From the NCBI RefSeq assembly GCF_025917005.1, contig NZ_CP078091.1:2666001-2730000 (forward strand): 64,000 nucleotides of DNA. The letters are read 5' to 3'. Origin of the DNA: Porphyrobacter sp. ULC335. GTDB lineage: Bacteria > Pseudomonadota > Alphaproteobacteria > Sphingomonadales > Sphingomonadaceae. The notes under the pieces are model-generated. The model searched no databases and was not told the DNA's origin. It was given only the letters and a program-made list of their open reading frames with translations. Shown here one piece after another: positions 47,830 through 57,434 of this stretch; the first letter of the stretch is position 1, and every line of letters begins with the position of its first letter. Made by a program: the position numbers and the translations under genes.

Positions 47830-48735
47830 CTACCCCCGCCCCTTGGTCTTGGTCGTCCCGTTGGTCGCGTTTGCGGCAATGAAATCGATGATCTGACCGG
47901 CAATATCCTTGCCAGTGGTCTTTTCGATGCCTTCGAGCCCGGGAGAGGAATTGACCTCCATGATCACCGGGCCGTGATTGCTGCGCAGCATGTCCACCCC
48001 GCACACGTTAAGCCCCATGCGCTTGGCCGCGCGGACGGCGGTGGAGCGTTCCTCGGGCGTGATCTTGATGGCACCCGCGCTGCCGCCGCGGTGGAGGTTT
48101 GAGCGGAACTCGTCTGCCGCGCCGGTGCGCTTCATCGCCGCGACTACCTTGCCCCCCACCACCAGTGCGCGGATATCGGTGCCGCCCGCTTCCTTGATGA
48201 ACTCCTGCACCAGAATGTTGACGTTGGCCCCGCGAAACGCCTCGATTACCGATTTGGCGCTGCTCATTGTTTCGGCCAGCACCACGCCGATGCCTTGCGT
48301 GCCTTCGATCAGCTTGATGACCACCGGCGGGCCTTTGACCGCCTTGATGATCTCCTCGGCCTGCTTGGGATCATTGGCATAGGCGGTCAGCGGCAGGCCC
48401 AGTCCATGCTTGGCGAGGATCTGAAGGCTCCTCAGCTTGTCGCGGCTGCGACCGATGGCGACGCTTTCGTTCAGCGACCAGATCCCGGCCATCTCGAACT
48501 GGCGCAGGATGGCGAGGCCGTAATTGGTGATCGAAGCACCGATGCGGGGAATCACCGCGTCATAGGCAGCAATCGGCGCGCCGTTGTAGAACACCTGCGG
48601 GCGGTGGCTGGCGATATGCACCGTGCAACGCAACGTATTGAGAATGTCGAGGGTGTGCCCGCGTTCCTCGGCAGCCTGCTTCAGCCGCTGGTGCGAGTAG
48701 AGGTTGGCGTTGCGCGCCAGCATCGCGATTTTCAT
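47830..48735 (-). CDS. rimK: RimK-family alpha-L-glutamate ligase
   Basis: 301 residues, same length as E. coli RimK. ATP-grasp motifs include [15 protein letters not shown] and the metal-binding [29 protein letters not shown] is also conserved. In E. coli it adds glutamate residues to the C-terminus of ribosomal protein S6. The downstream-of-start neighbour is a RimB-like protease, a pairing known from pseudomonads. The 3' end faces the parS region. Confidence 0.9.
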   Translation of the reverse strand: MKIAMLARNANLYSHQRLKQAAEERGHTLDILNTLRCTVHIASHRPQVFYNGAPIAAYDAVIPRIGASITNYGLAILRQFEMAGIWSLNESVAIGRSRDKLRSLQILAKHGLGLPLTAYANDPKQAEEIIKAVKGPPVVIKLIEGTQGIGVVLAETMSSAKSVIEAFRGANVNILVQEFIKEAGGTDIRALVVGGKVVAAMKRTGAADEFRSNLHRGGSAGAIKITPEERSTAVRAAKRMGLNVCGVDMLRSNHGPVIMEVNSSPGLEGIEKTTGKDIAGQIIDFIAANATNGTTKTKGRG

Positions 48736-48759
48736 GCAGACCCTTTCAAGACCGGCTAT

Positions 48760-49215
48760 CTACCGGCGGATGCGCCCCATATGCGCTATCGCAGGTGATT
48801 GCAGCCACGAATGGCCACTATCCACCACCATCCGCCGCCGCAGCGCCGTGCGCCCGATCAGCATCGGGAATTGCATCTGGGAACGATCCGCGAGGCTGAT
48901 TTCCGCACGGAAGGTGAGATTACCGATGGTGAGAGGCGTCTTTATGACAAAGCGGGTCTGCTGATCGCCGTTGGAGCTGGTGATGCCGCGCACATCGACA
49001 TGCACCGCCTCGCAGGCGTGGCGCACTCCGCCCCAATCGACCGCAAAACGCACAAACCGCTCTCCGCCGCGCTGGAAATCCTCCAGCACATGGGCGTGGA
49101 GCGAGGATGTGCGCGCACCGGTATCGATTTTGGCCGGAATGTCCGCAAGGCCAAGTTCAGGCAGGTTGACCAGCTCTCGCCAACCAACCTGCAAGAGCGG
49201 ACTACGCCCGGCCAT
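48760..49215 (-). CDS. rimB: RimB-like retropepsin-fold protease (ATP-dependent zinc protease family)
   Basis: 151 residues, family COG4067. The aspartate motif DTGARTSSLHA (residues about 31-41) and the late FPMLIGRTALRRRMVV are diagnostic. In Pseudomonas fluorescens the RimA/RimB pair controls RimK activity. Located 24 bp upstream of rimK on the same strand, which supports the functional pairing. No zinc motif is evident despite the family name. Confidence 0.82.
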   Translation of the reverse strand: MAGRSPLLQVGWRELVNLPELGLADIPAKIDTGARTSSLHAHVLEDFQRGGERFVRFAVDWGGVRHACEAVHVDVRGITSSNGDQQTRFVIKTPLTIGNLTFRAEISLADRSQMQFPMLIGRTALRRRMVVDSGHSWLQSPAIAHMGRIRR

Positions 49216-49235
49216 CGCTCACCAGCAAGGCCAGC

Positions 49236-49712
49236 CTACTTCTCGTCTTCAAAGATGATTTCGGAAGCATCATCAAGGCTTTCGCCATAGCGGCGGAAGG
49301 CAGCCATGAAAACGGATTGCGGGATCCCGTCGGCCGTGAAGATATCCCACCGCAGATAGGGATCGCCGTCTTCGTCAAGCGAGACAGCCAGAAACCGCCA
49401 TTTGCGGGCAATCTCCAGCGCGCGAACCGGGTCCATCGCTTTCTCGCGATCAAACCCGGTCGAGAACTGCACGGAGTCGCAGCCGGTGTTAGTCTCTGCG
49501 TCGCACCCATAGAACAGTACCGAGACCTCCCAGCCGCTGATCTCGGTCTTGATCAGCGGATCGCCGAGCTGATCGGTGGTCAGCTCGGCCTCGTACCCGG
49601 CCGATTTCATCGCCGCGAGCAGGCCTTCAGGATTGTTTGCGGTGACAGTCTGCGCCTGTGCCGCGCCCGCCAATGATGCCGCAAGCGCCGCAACCGCCAT
49701 CCATCGAATCAT
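49236..49712 (-). CDS. Secreted YbjN domain protein (copy 2)
   Basis: 158 residues. Signal peptide MIRWMAVAALAASLAGAAQA, then a YbjN-like domain (NNPEGLLAAMKSAGYEAELT; DGDPYLRWDIFTADGIP; FRRYGESLDDASE). Two cysteines (in YGCDAETNTGCDS) could form a disulfide. Directly upstream of rimB on the same strand (20 bp). Function unknown; the fold resembles type III chaperones. Confidence 0.75.
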   Translation of the reverse strand: MIRWMAVAALAASLAGAAQAQTVTANNPEGLLAAMKSAGYEAELTTDQLGDPLIKTEISGWEVSVLFYGCDAETNTGCDSVQFSTGFDREKAMDPVRALEIARKWRFLAVSLDEDGDPYLRWDIFTADGIPQSVFMAAFRRYGESLDDASEIIFEDEK

Positions 49713-49837
49713 CTACACGTCCCCTTATCTCGATATCCTCGCGAGAACCCTACCGGTCCCCAACCTTTCGATCCGTGCCGCCATCGCCACGTGTCCTGAC
49801 GGGCAATGACGGCACGGGCATAGCGTCGCCGCCGGCC

Positions 49838-51697
49838 TTACCAGCCGGCAACCTCACCCTTGTTCTGCTCTTCGAGCCACTTCATCAGCGGGGCGAAATA
49901 TTCGACCATCGCCGTGCCGTTCATCTGCCGCTCGCCCGTGAACGCTTCGAGAGCATCGGGCCAGGGCTTGGATGCGCCCATTTCCAGCATCGCATTCAGC
50001 TTCGCGCCGACATCCTTGTTGCCATAGATCGAGCAGCGGTGCAGCGGCCCCTTCCACCCTGCGGTATCGCAAGCGGCCTTGTAGAACTGGAATTGCAATA
50101 GCCGCGCCAGGAAGTAACGGGTGTAGGAGACGTTGCCTGCGATGTGATACTTGCCCCCGGCATCGAAACCGGCAGCATCACGCGGCACGGGCGGCACGAT
50201 GCCCTGATACTCCAGGCGCAGATCATTCCAGCCGGTGTTGGTAGCAGCCTCGGGGATCGAGCCGTCGTACAGCCCCCAGCGATAACGATCGAGCAGCAGG
50301 CCGAATGGCAGGAACGCCACCTTGTCCATCGCCTGACGCAGCAGCAGGCCGATATCCTTGTCGGCGCTCGGCACGTCCTTGGGATCGAGCATGTCGATCT
50401 GAACCAGATACTCGGGCGTGATCGACAGCGCGATCATGTCGCCGATGGCCTCGTGGAAGCCGTCATTGGCACCATTGAGATGCAGCATGTCCTGCTTGTT
50501 ATAGGCGCGCTGGTAGTAGTTGTGGCCGAGTTCGTGGTGGATGGTGATGAAGTCATCCGCATTGGGCTTGATGCACATCTTGATCCGCAGATCATCGACA
50601 TTGTCGATATTCCAGGCCGAGGCATGGCACACCACTTCGCGGTCGGCCGGCTTCACGAACTGCGACCGCTCCCAGAAGGTGGCGGGCAGCGGGGCAAAGC
50701 CGAGCGAGGAGAAGAACTGTTCGCCCACCTTGGTCATGCCGATGGCATCGAGGTTCTTCTTGGCGATGAGATCGGTCAGATCATACCCGATATCGCCCGC
50801 GCCCGCCGGGGCGACGAGCGGGTAGATATTGCCCCATTCCTGCGCCCACATATTGCCGAGCAAATCCGCCCGGATCGGGCCGGTGCGCGACTGCACGGCA
50901 TCGCCGTATTTCTCGTTGAGCTTGCGCCGGACATAGGTGTGGAGCGCAGTATAAAGCGGCTTCACTTCCTGCCACATCCGCTCGGTCTCGGCGGCGAATT
51001 GTTCGGGCGGCATGTCATAGCCCGATCGCCACATCGCGCCGAAATCGGCAAAGCCCAGTTCCTTGGCGCCTTCATTGGCGAGCGCGCTCATGCGGGCATA
51101 GTCGGAGCGCATCGGCGCGCCGACATTGTCGTGCCAGCTCGCCCACATTTCCTTGAGCTCTTCAGGCGTGCGTTCGAGATTGCCCATCTCCGCCTCGATG
51201 TCAGAGCCGTTGATCGGCTGGCCGTTCAGCGTGCCCTTGCCGCGCCCGTAGGCCGACCCGAGGCGGGTGGCGATATCGTTGAGCTCCTCGGCCGCACCGG
51301 GCCGGTTGGGCGCAGGCAGCGAGATGCTGTTGCGCAGCATGTCGAGCTTGCGGGCGGTCTCGGCATCCAGCCCTGCCACGCGGGCGTAGCGCGCCGCTTC
51401 GTTGGCAAAGGCGACCTGCTTCAGGGTCAGCTCCGCGCCATATTTCGCCGCCAGCGTATCGCTGTCATGGTTGAGGTAGGTGGCATTGATCCAGGAGACA
51501 TGGCCATATTCCACGGAGAAAGCCGCATATTCGGCTTCGACAGCGGCGAGCCATGCTTTCGCGCCTTCGGGCGTCTCGGGATAGGTGGTTGAGGCTTCGG
51601 CGGCGGGCGTCGCCGCATCTTGCGCGGCAAGCGGGACGGCAACGGCAATCGCGAGCACCGCAGCAGCGCTGCGCAGCAAGGGGGCGGCAAATTTCAT
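49838..51697 (-). CDS. Secreted M2-family peptidyl-dipeptidase (ACE-like)
   Basis: 619 residues. Signal peptide through about residue 25 (MKFAAPLLRSAAAVLAIAVAV). The zinc site is HHELGHNYYQ with the third ligand glutamate in GFHEAIGDM, as in angiotensin-converting enzyme relatives. It would release dipeptides from peptide C-termini in the periplasm. ATG at 51697. No operon partner is obvious. Confidence 0.92.
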   Translation of the reverse strand: MKFAAPLLRSAAAVLAIAVAVPLAAQDAATPAAEASTTYPETPEGAKAWLAAVEAEYAAFSVEYGHVSWINATYLNHDSDTLAAKYGAELTLKQVAFANEAARYARVAGLDAETARKLDMLRNSISLPAPNRPGAAEELNDIATRLGSAYGRGKGTLNGQPINGSDIEAEMGNLERTPEELKEMWASWHDNVGAPMRSDYARMSALANEGAKELGFADFGAMWRSGYDMPPEQFAAETERMWQEVKPLYTALHTYVRRKLNEKYGDAVQSRTGPIRADLLGNMWAQEWGNIYPLVAPAGAGDIGYDLTDLIAKKNLDAIGMTKVGEQFFSSLGFAPLPATFWERSQFVKPADREVVCHASAWNIDNVDDLRIKMCIKPNADDFITIHHELGHNYYQRAYNKQDMLHLNGANDGFHEAIGDMIALSITPEYLVQIDMLDPKDVPSADKDIGLLLRQAMDKVAFLPFGLLLDRYRWGLYDGSIPEAATNTGWNDLRLEYQGIVPPVPRDAAGFDAGGKYHIAGNVSYTRYFLARLLQFQFYKAACDTAGWKGPLHRCSIYGNKDVGAKLNAMLEMGASKPWPDALEAFTGERQMNGTAMVEYFAPLMKWLEEQNKGEVAGW

Positions 51698-51760
51698 CGG
51701 CAGGGGTTCCCGTCAGTCATGTGACAATGCGCGCGGGTTTGAACCCCTCGGCGGCGGGAA

Positions 51761-52522
51761 TCAAGCCACCAGAAAGCCTGCAATCGCTGTGCCGAGCTCT
51801 GGCTTGGTCACGCTGTTCATATGGCCGCCCGGCACCTCGATATAGCGTGCGTCGGGGAGCATCGCGGCAAGGTCCTCGGCCGAACCATTGTCGTGGTCCT
51901 CATCGCCGCAGATGACGGCGGTCGGCATGGTGATGTTGGCAAGGCCGGCGAGGTCGAAGTCATCCATCGCATCCAGCAGCAGTCTTGCCGCAACCCGATC
52001 AACCCCTTGCGACTTGAGGAAGGTGCGCGCCGCATAGGCGGGATCGCCGGGACGGATCGTGTCGAACTCGTCGATCACGCGCTTGAAATGATCGCCGCGC
52101 CGCGCCCATCCGGCCAGCCCCGCCACCCCCATCCCGCAAATCGCCAGACGGCGTGGTTCAAGGATGCCGTGTGCGACAGCGTGGATCGCAGTGCGCGCGC
52201 CCAGCGAAAAGCCGACAAGGTCAAACCCGCCCGGCTCCAACCCGAGATGCTCAGCCAGCGCCGCCACATCGCGCACCAGCACACCGGGGGGATAGGCCTG
52301 AGCCTCGCGCGGGGCTTCGCTGTCACCGTGCACGCGGAAATCGAGCATGATGGCCCGGAAACCCGCAGCAGCAAGCCGCGCGCCGTGACCCCACTTGATC
52401 CAGTTCATCTGTGCAGACGAAAACAGGCCGTGCAGCAAGATCACCGGACGCCCTTCGCCCTCGCTGTGAATGGCCAGGCGGGTACCGTCGAAACTGGCGA
52501 AATGCTGGATCGAAGCGCTCAT
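51761..52522 (-). CDS. Alpha/beta hydrolase
   Basis: 253 residues, cytoplasmic. VILLHGLFSSAQ, nucleophile GFSLGA and a histidine in PGGHMNSV give the usual triad. Substrate unknown; the family covers esterases, epoxide hydrolases and dehalogenases. Divergent from marR; the shared 95-bp gap contains the MarR operator close to marR, so co-regulation is possible but unproven. Confidence 0.82.
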   Translation of the reverse strand: MSASIQHFASFDGTRLAIHSEGEGRPVILLHGLFSSAQMNWIKWGHGARLAAAGFRAIMLDFRVHGDSEAPREAQAYPPGVLVRDVAALAEHLGLEPGGFDLVGFSLGARTAIHAVAHGILEPRRLAICGMGVAGLAGWARRGDHFKRVIDEFDTIRPGDPAYAARTFLKSQGVDRVAARLLLDAMDDFDLAGLANITMPTAVICGDEDHDNGSAEDLAAMLPDARYIEVPGGHMNSVTKPELGTAIAGFLVA

Positions 52523-52596
52523 GGCCGCCTGCTAGCGCGGAATGCCGCATGGTGCCAGCGGACACAGGGTCAGCTTGGCGCTTGAGGATAGTAAGC

Positions 52597-52628
52597 GCAC
52601 TTATTATGTGTAGGCATATGATAAGTGC
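52597..52628 (+). promoter_or_regulatory. MarR operator overlapping the marR start codon
   Basis: GCACTTAT at 52597-52604 and ATAAGTGC at 52621-52628 are exact inverted repeats around a 16-base centre that is itself partly symmetrical. The marR ATG at 52618 lies inside, so a bound dimer would block transcription start or initial elongation. Assignment to MarR is inference. Confidence 0.65.
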
Positions 52629-53061
52629 CATCGGATACCGACTCGCGGACAACTCTCGGCAATTGCGCCGCCTCTTCGACGACCGCGTGCGCGGCCTCGG
52701 GCTTACCGGTCCGCAGGCGCGCCTGCTGCTCGCGCTCGAGCGGCACCCCAGGGAAAACCAGGCCTTCTATGCAGAGCGGCTGGAAATAGAGCCGATCACC
52801 CTCACCCGCATCGTCGACAGGTTGGAGGATGCCGGTTGGATCGAGCGCAAGAGTGATCCGGGCGACCGGCGCGCACGCATCCTGCACCTTACCGACAAGA
52901 GCCGCGGCATCGTGACCCGCCTTAACTCGAGCGTCGAGGCGCTGTTCGAGGATATGCTCGACGGGTTCGACCCAGCCGAAAGGGTGATGTTCGGCAGCCT
53001 GCTTGACCGGATAGCCGCCAACATCGTCGTCGCCCGCCAGCCGGAAGTCGCCCATGGCTGA
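52618..53061 (+). CDS. MarR-family transcriptional regulator
   Basis: 147 residues from ATG at 52618 (MISAIGYRLADNSRQLRRLF); an earlier ATG exists a few bases upstream. Winged helix with LTGPQARLLLALE, the recognition helix LEIEPITLTRIVDRLEDAG and the wing DPGDRRARIL. It should repress emrAB until an effector binds. It overlaps the emrA start by 8 bp. The operator covers its own start. Confidence 0.88.
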   Translation: MISAIGYRLADNSRQLRRLFDDRVRGLGLTGPQARLLLALERHPRENQAFYAERLEIEPITLTRIVDRLEDAGWIERKSDPGDRRARILHLTDKSRGIVTRLNSSVEALFEDMLDGFDPAERVMFGSLLDRIAANIVVARQPEVAHG

Positions 53062-54142
53062 GGCCGATCCGGTCCGCGCACCCGACACCGGGGCCGCCGC
53101 TGCGCTTGCAGCTCCCGAGGCAGACGGACCGCCGCGTCGCCCGTGGCTGCGCTGGGGACTGATGCTGATCGTGCCGCTTGCGCTCGCGATCGGGGCATTC
53201 GTTTACTGGCAGAGCCTCGCCGGTAAGGTCTCGACCGATAACGCCTACCTCAAGCAGGACATGGTCTCGGTCAGTGCCGAAGTGGGTGGCAGGATCGTCG
53301 ATATCCAGGTCGCCGAGGGAGATGAGGTAACCGCGGGCCAACTGCTGTTCCGGATCGACCCCGAGCCGTTCCGCCTTCAAATCGCCGAGGCCGATGCCGC
53401 CATCGCCAGTGCTCAGGCCGATGTGATTGCTTTGAGCAATGCGTCGGAACTCACCGGCACGGATATCGAGGCCGCGCGCAGTGACGTCGCCTTCGCCGAG
53501 GCGAGGTTCGAGCGAGTGCGTGCGTTGCGCGAGAAGGGTTTCTCGACCAAGGCAGATTTCGAGGCCGCCCAGCAACAGGTTGTGCAAGCGCGTGAAGCCG
53601 TCCGCCAAGCGCAAGACCGTCAGCGCGAGGCACGTGCGCGGCTTGCCAGCGGACCAGCGGTCCCCGGCGTCAATCCGCAGGTCGCCGCTGCCGAGGCGAG
53701 CCGCGCCAGCGCCGAGCTCTCACTCCGGCGCACAGAGGTGCGTGCACCGGCCGCCGGACGTATTGCCCAGGCTGACCGGTTGCAGGTCGGCCAGCAGGCC
53801 GTCCCCAACCTTCCCGTGCTCACCCTGGTTCGCTCCAACTCGACATATGTCGAGGCCAATTTCAAAGAAACCGACCTTGCCGACATGGCAGTCGGGCAAC
53901 GCGCAGAGGTGCGGTTCGATGCCTATCCCGACCTCGTGCTGAAGGGCAGCGTCGCTTCGATCGGCGCAGGCACCGGGGCAGAATTCTCGGTGCTCCCGGC
54001 GCAGAACGCGACCGGCAACTGGGTGAAGGTCACTCAGCGCGTGCCGGTGCGCATCGCTATCGAAGGCGATAGCCCGCGCCGACTGATCGCCGGGCTTTCG
54101 ACCGAGGTCACCGTGTTCACCGACACCAGCGGCAAGCGCTGA
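53054..54142 (+). CDS. emrA: HlyD/EmrA-type membrane fusion protein
   Basis: 362 residues. One N-terminal transmembrane helix (about 36-52, LMLIVPLALAIGAFVYW), then the barrel-sandwich/hairpin domains (STDNAYLKQDMVSVSAEVGG; long coiled coil from about 120 to 210; AAGRIAQADRLQVGQQA). EmrA links the inner-membrane pump EmrB to an outer-membrane channel such as TolC; no channel gene is here. Overlaps marR by 8 bp and precedes emrB by 1 bp. Confidence 0.9.
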   Translation: MAEADPVRAPDTGAAAALAAPEADGPPRRPWLRWGLMLIVPLALAIGAFVYWQSLAGKVSTDNAYLKQDMVSVSAEVGGRIVDIQVAEGDEVTAGQLLFRIDPEPFRLQIAEADAAIASAQADVIALSNASELTGTDIEAARSDVAFAEARFERVRALREKGFSTKADFEAAQQQVVQAREAVRQAQDRQREARARLASGPAVPGVNPQVAAAEASRASAELSLRRTEVRAPAAGRIAQADRLQVGQQAVPNLPVLTLVRSNSTYVEANFKETDLADMAVGQRAEVRFDAYPDLVLKGSVASIGAGTGAEFSVLPAQNATGNWVKVTQRVPVRIAIEGDSPRRLIAGLSTEVTVFTDTSGKR

Positions 54143-54143
54143 C

Positions 54144-55727
54144 ATGGCGAGCCGCGCCGCGCCCGGCGCTGGTGCAATCTCGGCTCCGACCGATCCGCCG
54201 CGCGATGTGGCAGAGCTGGAAACAGGCAATTACCCGCTGATGATTATCGGGGTGATGGCCGCGTCCCTGCTCCAGATCCTCGACACCACCATCGCCAATG
54301 TCGCCCTGCCGCACATGCAGTCCTCGCTGGGCGCGACGGTCGACACGGTTACCTGGGTGCTGACGAGCTACATCATCGCCTCGGCGGTGGCGCTGCCGCT
54401 CACCGGGTGGCTTGCCGACCGGATCGGGGCGCGGCGGCTGTTCATCGGTTCGGTCGCGGGCTTCATCCTAGCCTCGATGCTGTGCGGCCTTGCGCAAAAT
54501 CTTGAGGAGATGGTGCTGTTCCGCGCGCTGCAAGGCGTAGCTGGAGCGTTCATCGCGCCGCTCAGCCAGTCCTTCATGCTCGATGCCACACGCCCCAGCC
54601 GCCACCCGCAAATCATGGCGATCTGGGGCATGGGGATCATGATCGGTCCGATCCTTGGCCCCATTCTCGGCGGCTGGCTGACCGAGACCGCAAACTGGCG
54701 CTGGGTATTCTTCGTCAACCTGCCCGTGGGTCTGGCTTCTCTGGCGATCCTCGTCACCTACCTTCCCACACGACCGAAGCGCGAGCGGCGCTTCGACATT
54801 ACCGGCTTCCTGCTGCTGGCGATTGCACTCGCCGCCTTCCAGCTGATGCTTGATCGCGGCGCGCAGGAGGACTGGCTCGCGTCGTCAGAGATCTGGGTCT
54901 ACCTGCTGCTCACCCTGTCGGCGACATGGATGGTGGTGATCCACTTCGCTACCGCCCGTGCCCCGATGTTCGAGCGCTCGCTTTTTGCCGATCGCAACTT
55001 CGCGATCGCGCTCGCTTTCATGGTGGTGATTGGCATTGTCATGTTCGCAGTCATGGCGCTGTTGCCGCCGATGCTCCAGAACCTGTTCGGCTATGGCGTG
55101 ATCGACACCGGCATTGTGCTGATGCCACGCGGCGTGGGCATTCTCCTCTCGATGCAGCTCTCGGGGCTTCTGATTCGCCGCGGTGTTGATGCGCGGCCCG
55201 TGGTGGCGAGCGGCTTCCTGATCTGCGCCTTCTCGCTGTGGCAGATGGCGCATTGGTCGCTCGAGGTGGACGAGATGCACGTGATCGTCAGCGGCCTGCT
55301 CCAGGGCCTCGGCATGGGCCTCGTCTTCATCCCCTTGCAGGTGAGTGCTTTTGCAACGCTGCACCCGCGCCTGCGCACCGACGGGTCGAGCTTGCTCAAC
55401 CTGTTCCGTTCGCTGGGTGCTTCGGCGGGGATATCGATGATGACGGTGCTGCTGGCGCGCAATATCCAGACCTCGCACGCCGACGTTGGTCAGAACGTGA
55501 CGGCGGCAACCGGAAGCATCATCGATTTCTCGACCGTCGACCGGTACCAGATGGCCGGCGATACGGCGATGGCGTTGCTCGATCTCGAAGTAAACCGGCA
55601 GGCAGCGATGATCGCCTATGTCGACGATTTCTGGCTGATGATGTGGATCACACTGGCAGCGGCACCGCTCGCCTTGCTGATGCGCAAGAACAAGCAGCCC
55701 GCCGGACCGGTTACACTTTCGGAATAG
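54144..55727 (+). CDS. emrB: DHA2-family multidrug efflux pump EmrB
   Basis: 527 residues with about 14 transmembrane segments. DHA2 hallmarks: LQILDTTIANVALPHMQ, GWLADRIGARRLF, GPILGPILGGWLTE. A proton-driven drug exporter. Together with marR and emrA it forms an efflux operon; the substrate is unknown. It is convergent with a lipoprotein gene, 9 bp apart. Confidence 0.9.
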   Translation: MASRAAPGAGAISAPTDPPRDVAELETGNYPLMIIGVMAASLLQILDTTIANVALPHMQSSLGATVDTVTWVLTSYIIASAVALPLTGWLADRIGARRLFIGSVAGFILASMLCGLAQNLEEMVLFRALQGVAGAFIAPLSQSFMLDATRPSRHPQIMAIWGMGIMIGPILGPILGGWLTETANWRWVFFVNLPVGLASLAILVTYLPTRPKRERRFDITGFLLLAIALAAFQLMLDRGAQEDWLASSEIWVYLLLTLSATWMVVIHFATARAPMFERSLFADRNFAIALAFMVVIGIVMFAVMALLPPMLQNLFGYGVIDTGIVLMPRGVGILLSMQLSGLLIRRGVDARPVVASGFLICAFSLWQMAHWSLEVDEMHVIVSGLLQGLGMGLVFIPLQVSAFATLHPRLRTDGSSLLNLFRSLGASAGISMMTVLLARNIQTSHADVGQNVTAATGSIIDFSTVDRYQMAGDTAMALLDLEVNRQAAMIAYVDDFWLMMWITLAAAPLALLMRKNKQPAGPVTLSE

Positions 55728-55736
55728 GCTTTGCTG

Positions 55737-56303
55737 TCAGCGGAAGAAGCACTGTGTCCCGGCGTAGAGCATCTCCACCTTGTCGCCCGCGATGAAGCCG
55801 CCGATCTCGTTGCCGAGCGCGAATTCCTCGCCCAGCGTGCTGCCTTCGATCTTGGCAAAGCCCGGCGCAGCTTCGACCACGCTGCGGGCCGATCCGACCT
55901 GCACATCGCCCGGCAGCTTGATCACACCGGTCGGCGGCGCGTCGCCATCCTGCGCAAGGTGCCAGTTCCACCCGACCAGTCGCCCGTCCTGAAAATGCGC
56001 GGTCAGGCCGCCTGCAAAGTCGGTGAAGGTGATCGGCCCTGCCCCGCATTCCGCGTTCTCGCCGCTGCGCAGCGGCGCACCCAGCGCCTTGGCGAGCGCC
56101 GCTTCGATTTCCGTCTGACCACTGGCGAAGAAAAACGCCTCGGCCCCGGTGGAAAGGCCCTGGGGGCGCAGTTCGACCATGTTTGCCGCAAGCGGTGCCT
56201 GCGCAATCTCGCCCTCTTGCCGCTCGGCCGGGCTCGGCACATCGCCGCTATCGCAGCCGGAAAGAGCCAAGGCGCCAACCAGCGCGATGAGAGCGAGGCG
56301 CAT
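55737..56303 (-). CDS. Lipoprotein of unknown function
   Basis: 188 residues. Signal MRLALIALVGALALSGC ends in a lipobox. The mature part is a compact beta-rich domain with a C-terminal cysteine (GTQCFFR) and no known motif. 6 bp downstream of asd, so it may be read through from it. Family unknown. Confidence 0.65.
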   Translation of the reverse strand: MRLALIALVGALALSGCDSGDVPSPAERQEGEIAQAPLAANMVELRPQGLSTGAEAFFFASGQTEIEAALAKALGAPLRSGENAECGAGPITFTDFAGGLTAHFQDGRLVGWNWHLAQDGDAPPTGVIKLPGDVQVGSARSVVEAAPGFAKIEGSTLGEEFALGNEIGGFIAGDKVEMLYAGTQCFFR

Positions 56304-56309
56304 CGAGGC

Positions 56310-57335
56310 TTATCCCTTCTTCAGATGACGGCGGCCGAGCAGTTCGGCGATCTGCACCGCGTTGAGGGCAGCGCCCTTGCGCAGATTGTCCGAAACGCAC
56401 CACAAGGTGATGCCGTTTTCGACCGTGGGATCTTCGCGCACGCGGCTGACGAAGGTTGCCGCATCGCCGACGCATTCGACCGGGGTGATGTAGCCGCCGT
56501 CCTCGCGCTTATCGATCAGCATCACGCCGGGGGCTTCGCGCAGAATGTCCATTGCCTGCTCGGCGGAAATCTCGTTCTCGAACTCGATATTCACCGCTTC
56601 GGAGTGCCCCACGAACACCGGCACGCGCACGCAGGTCGCGTTGAGCTTGATCTTGGGATCGAGGATCTTCTTGGTCTCGACCACCATCTTCCATTCTTCC
56701 TTGGTCGAACCATCGTCGAGGAAGCTGTCGATATGCGGGATCACGTTGAAAGCGATCTGCTTGGTGAACTTCGACGGCTCCACCGCATCGCCGACGAAGA
56801 TCGCGCGGCTCTGCTGGAACAGCTCGTCCATGCCCGCCTTGCCCGCGCCGGAGACCGACTGGTAGGTGGACACAACCACGCGCTTGATGGTCGCAAAGTC
56901 GTGGAGCGGCTTCAGCGCGACCACCAGCTGCGCGGTCGAACAGTTGGGGTTGGCGATGATGTTGCGCGCCTTGTAGCCATCGATCGCGTCGGGGTTCACC
57001 TCGGGCACGACCAGCGGCACATCGGGGTCCATGCGGTAGAGCGAGGAATTGTCGATCACGATGCAACCGGCCGCCGCCGCCTTGGGGGCATATTCCTTCG
57101 CCGGGCCGGAGCCTGCCGCGAACAGCGCAATGTCCCAGCCGGCCCAGTCGAAATGCTCGATGTTCCGGCACTTGAGCATCTTGCCCGTGTCGCCGAATTC
57201 GACCTCGGTGCCGACCGACCGCGAGGATGCGACCGCAGCGACCTCGTCGCACGGAAACTCGCGCTCGGCGAGAACCTGCATCATTTCGCGCCCGACATTG
57301 CCGGTCGCGCCGACCACTGCCACCCGGTAACCCAC
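56310..57335 (-). CDS. asd: Aspartate-semialdehyde dehydrogenase
   Basis: 341 residues from GTG at 57335, which has AAGGAG eight bases upstream and gives the standard VGYRVAVVGATGNVGREMM start. Catalytic C132 is in NPNCSTAQ; SVSGAGKAGMDEL and NVIPHIDSF are conserved. It reduces aspartyl phosphate on the path to lysine/diaminopimelate, threonine and methionine. Confidence 0.95.
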   Translation of the reverse strand: MGYRVAVVGATGNVGREMMQVLAEREFPCDEVAAVASSRSVGTEVEFGDTGKMLKCRNIEHFDWAGWDIALFAAGSGPAKEYAPKAAAAGCIVIDNSSLYRMDPDVPLVVPEVNPDAIDGYKARNIIANPNCSTAQLVVALKPLHDFATIKRVVVSTYQSVSGAGKAGMDELFQQSRAIFVGDAVEPSKFTKQIAFNVIPHIDSFLDDGSTKEEWKMVVETKKILDPKIKLNATCVRVPVFVGHSEAVNIEFENEISAEQAMDILREAPGVMLIDKREDGGYITPVECVGDAATFVSRVREDPTVENGITLWCVSDNLRKGAALNAVQIAELLGRRHLKKG

Positions 57336-57434
57336 TTGGCATTCTCCTTTGATTTCGCAGCCGCGAGATAGCGTGCGCTGGCCCCAGCGCAACCGCTATC
57401 GCGCGTGTGCAGACCTATTCGCCCGCGCCCCAAC

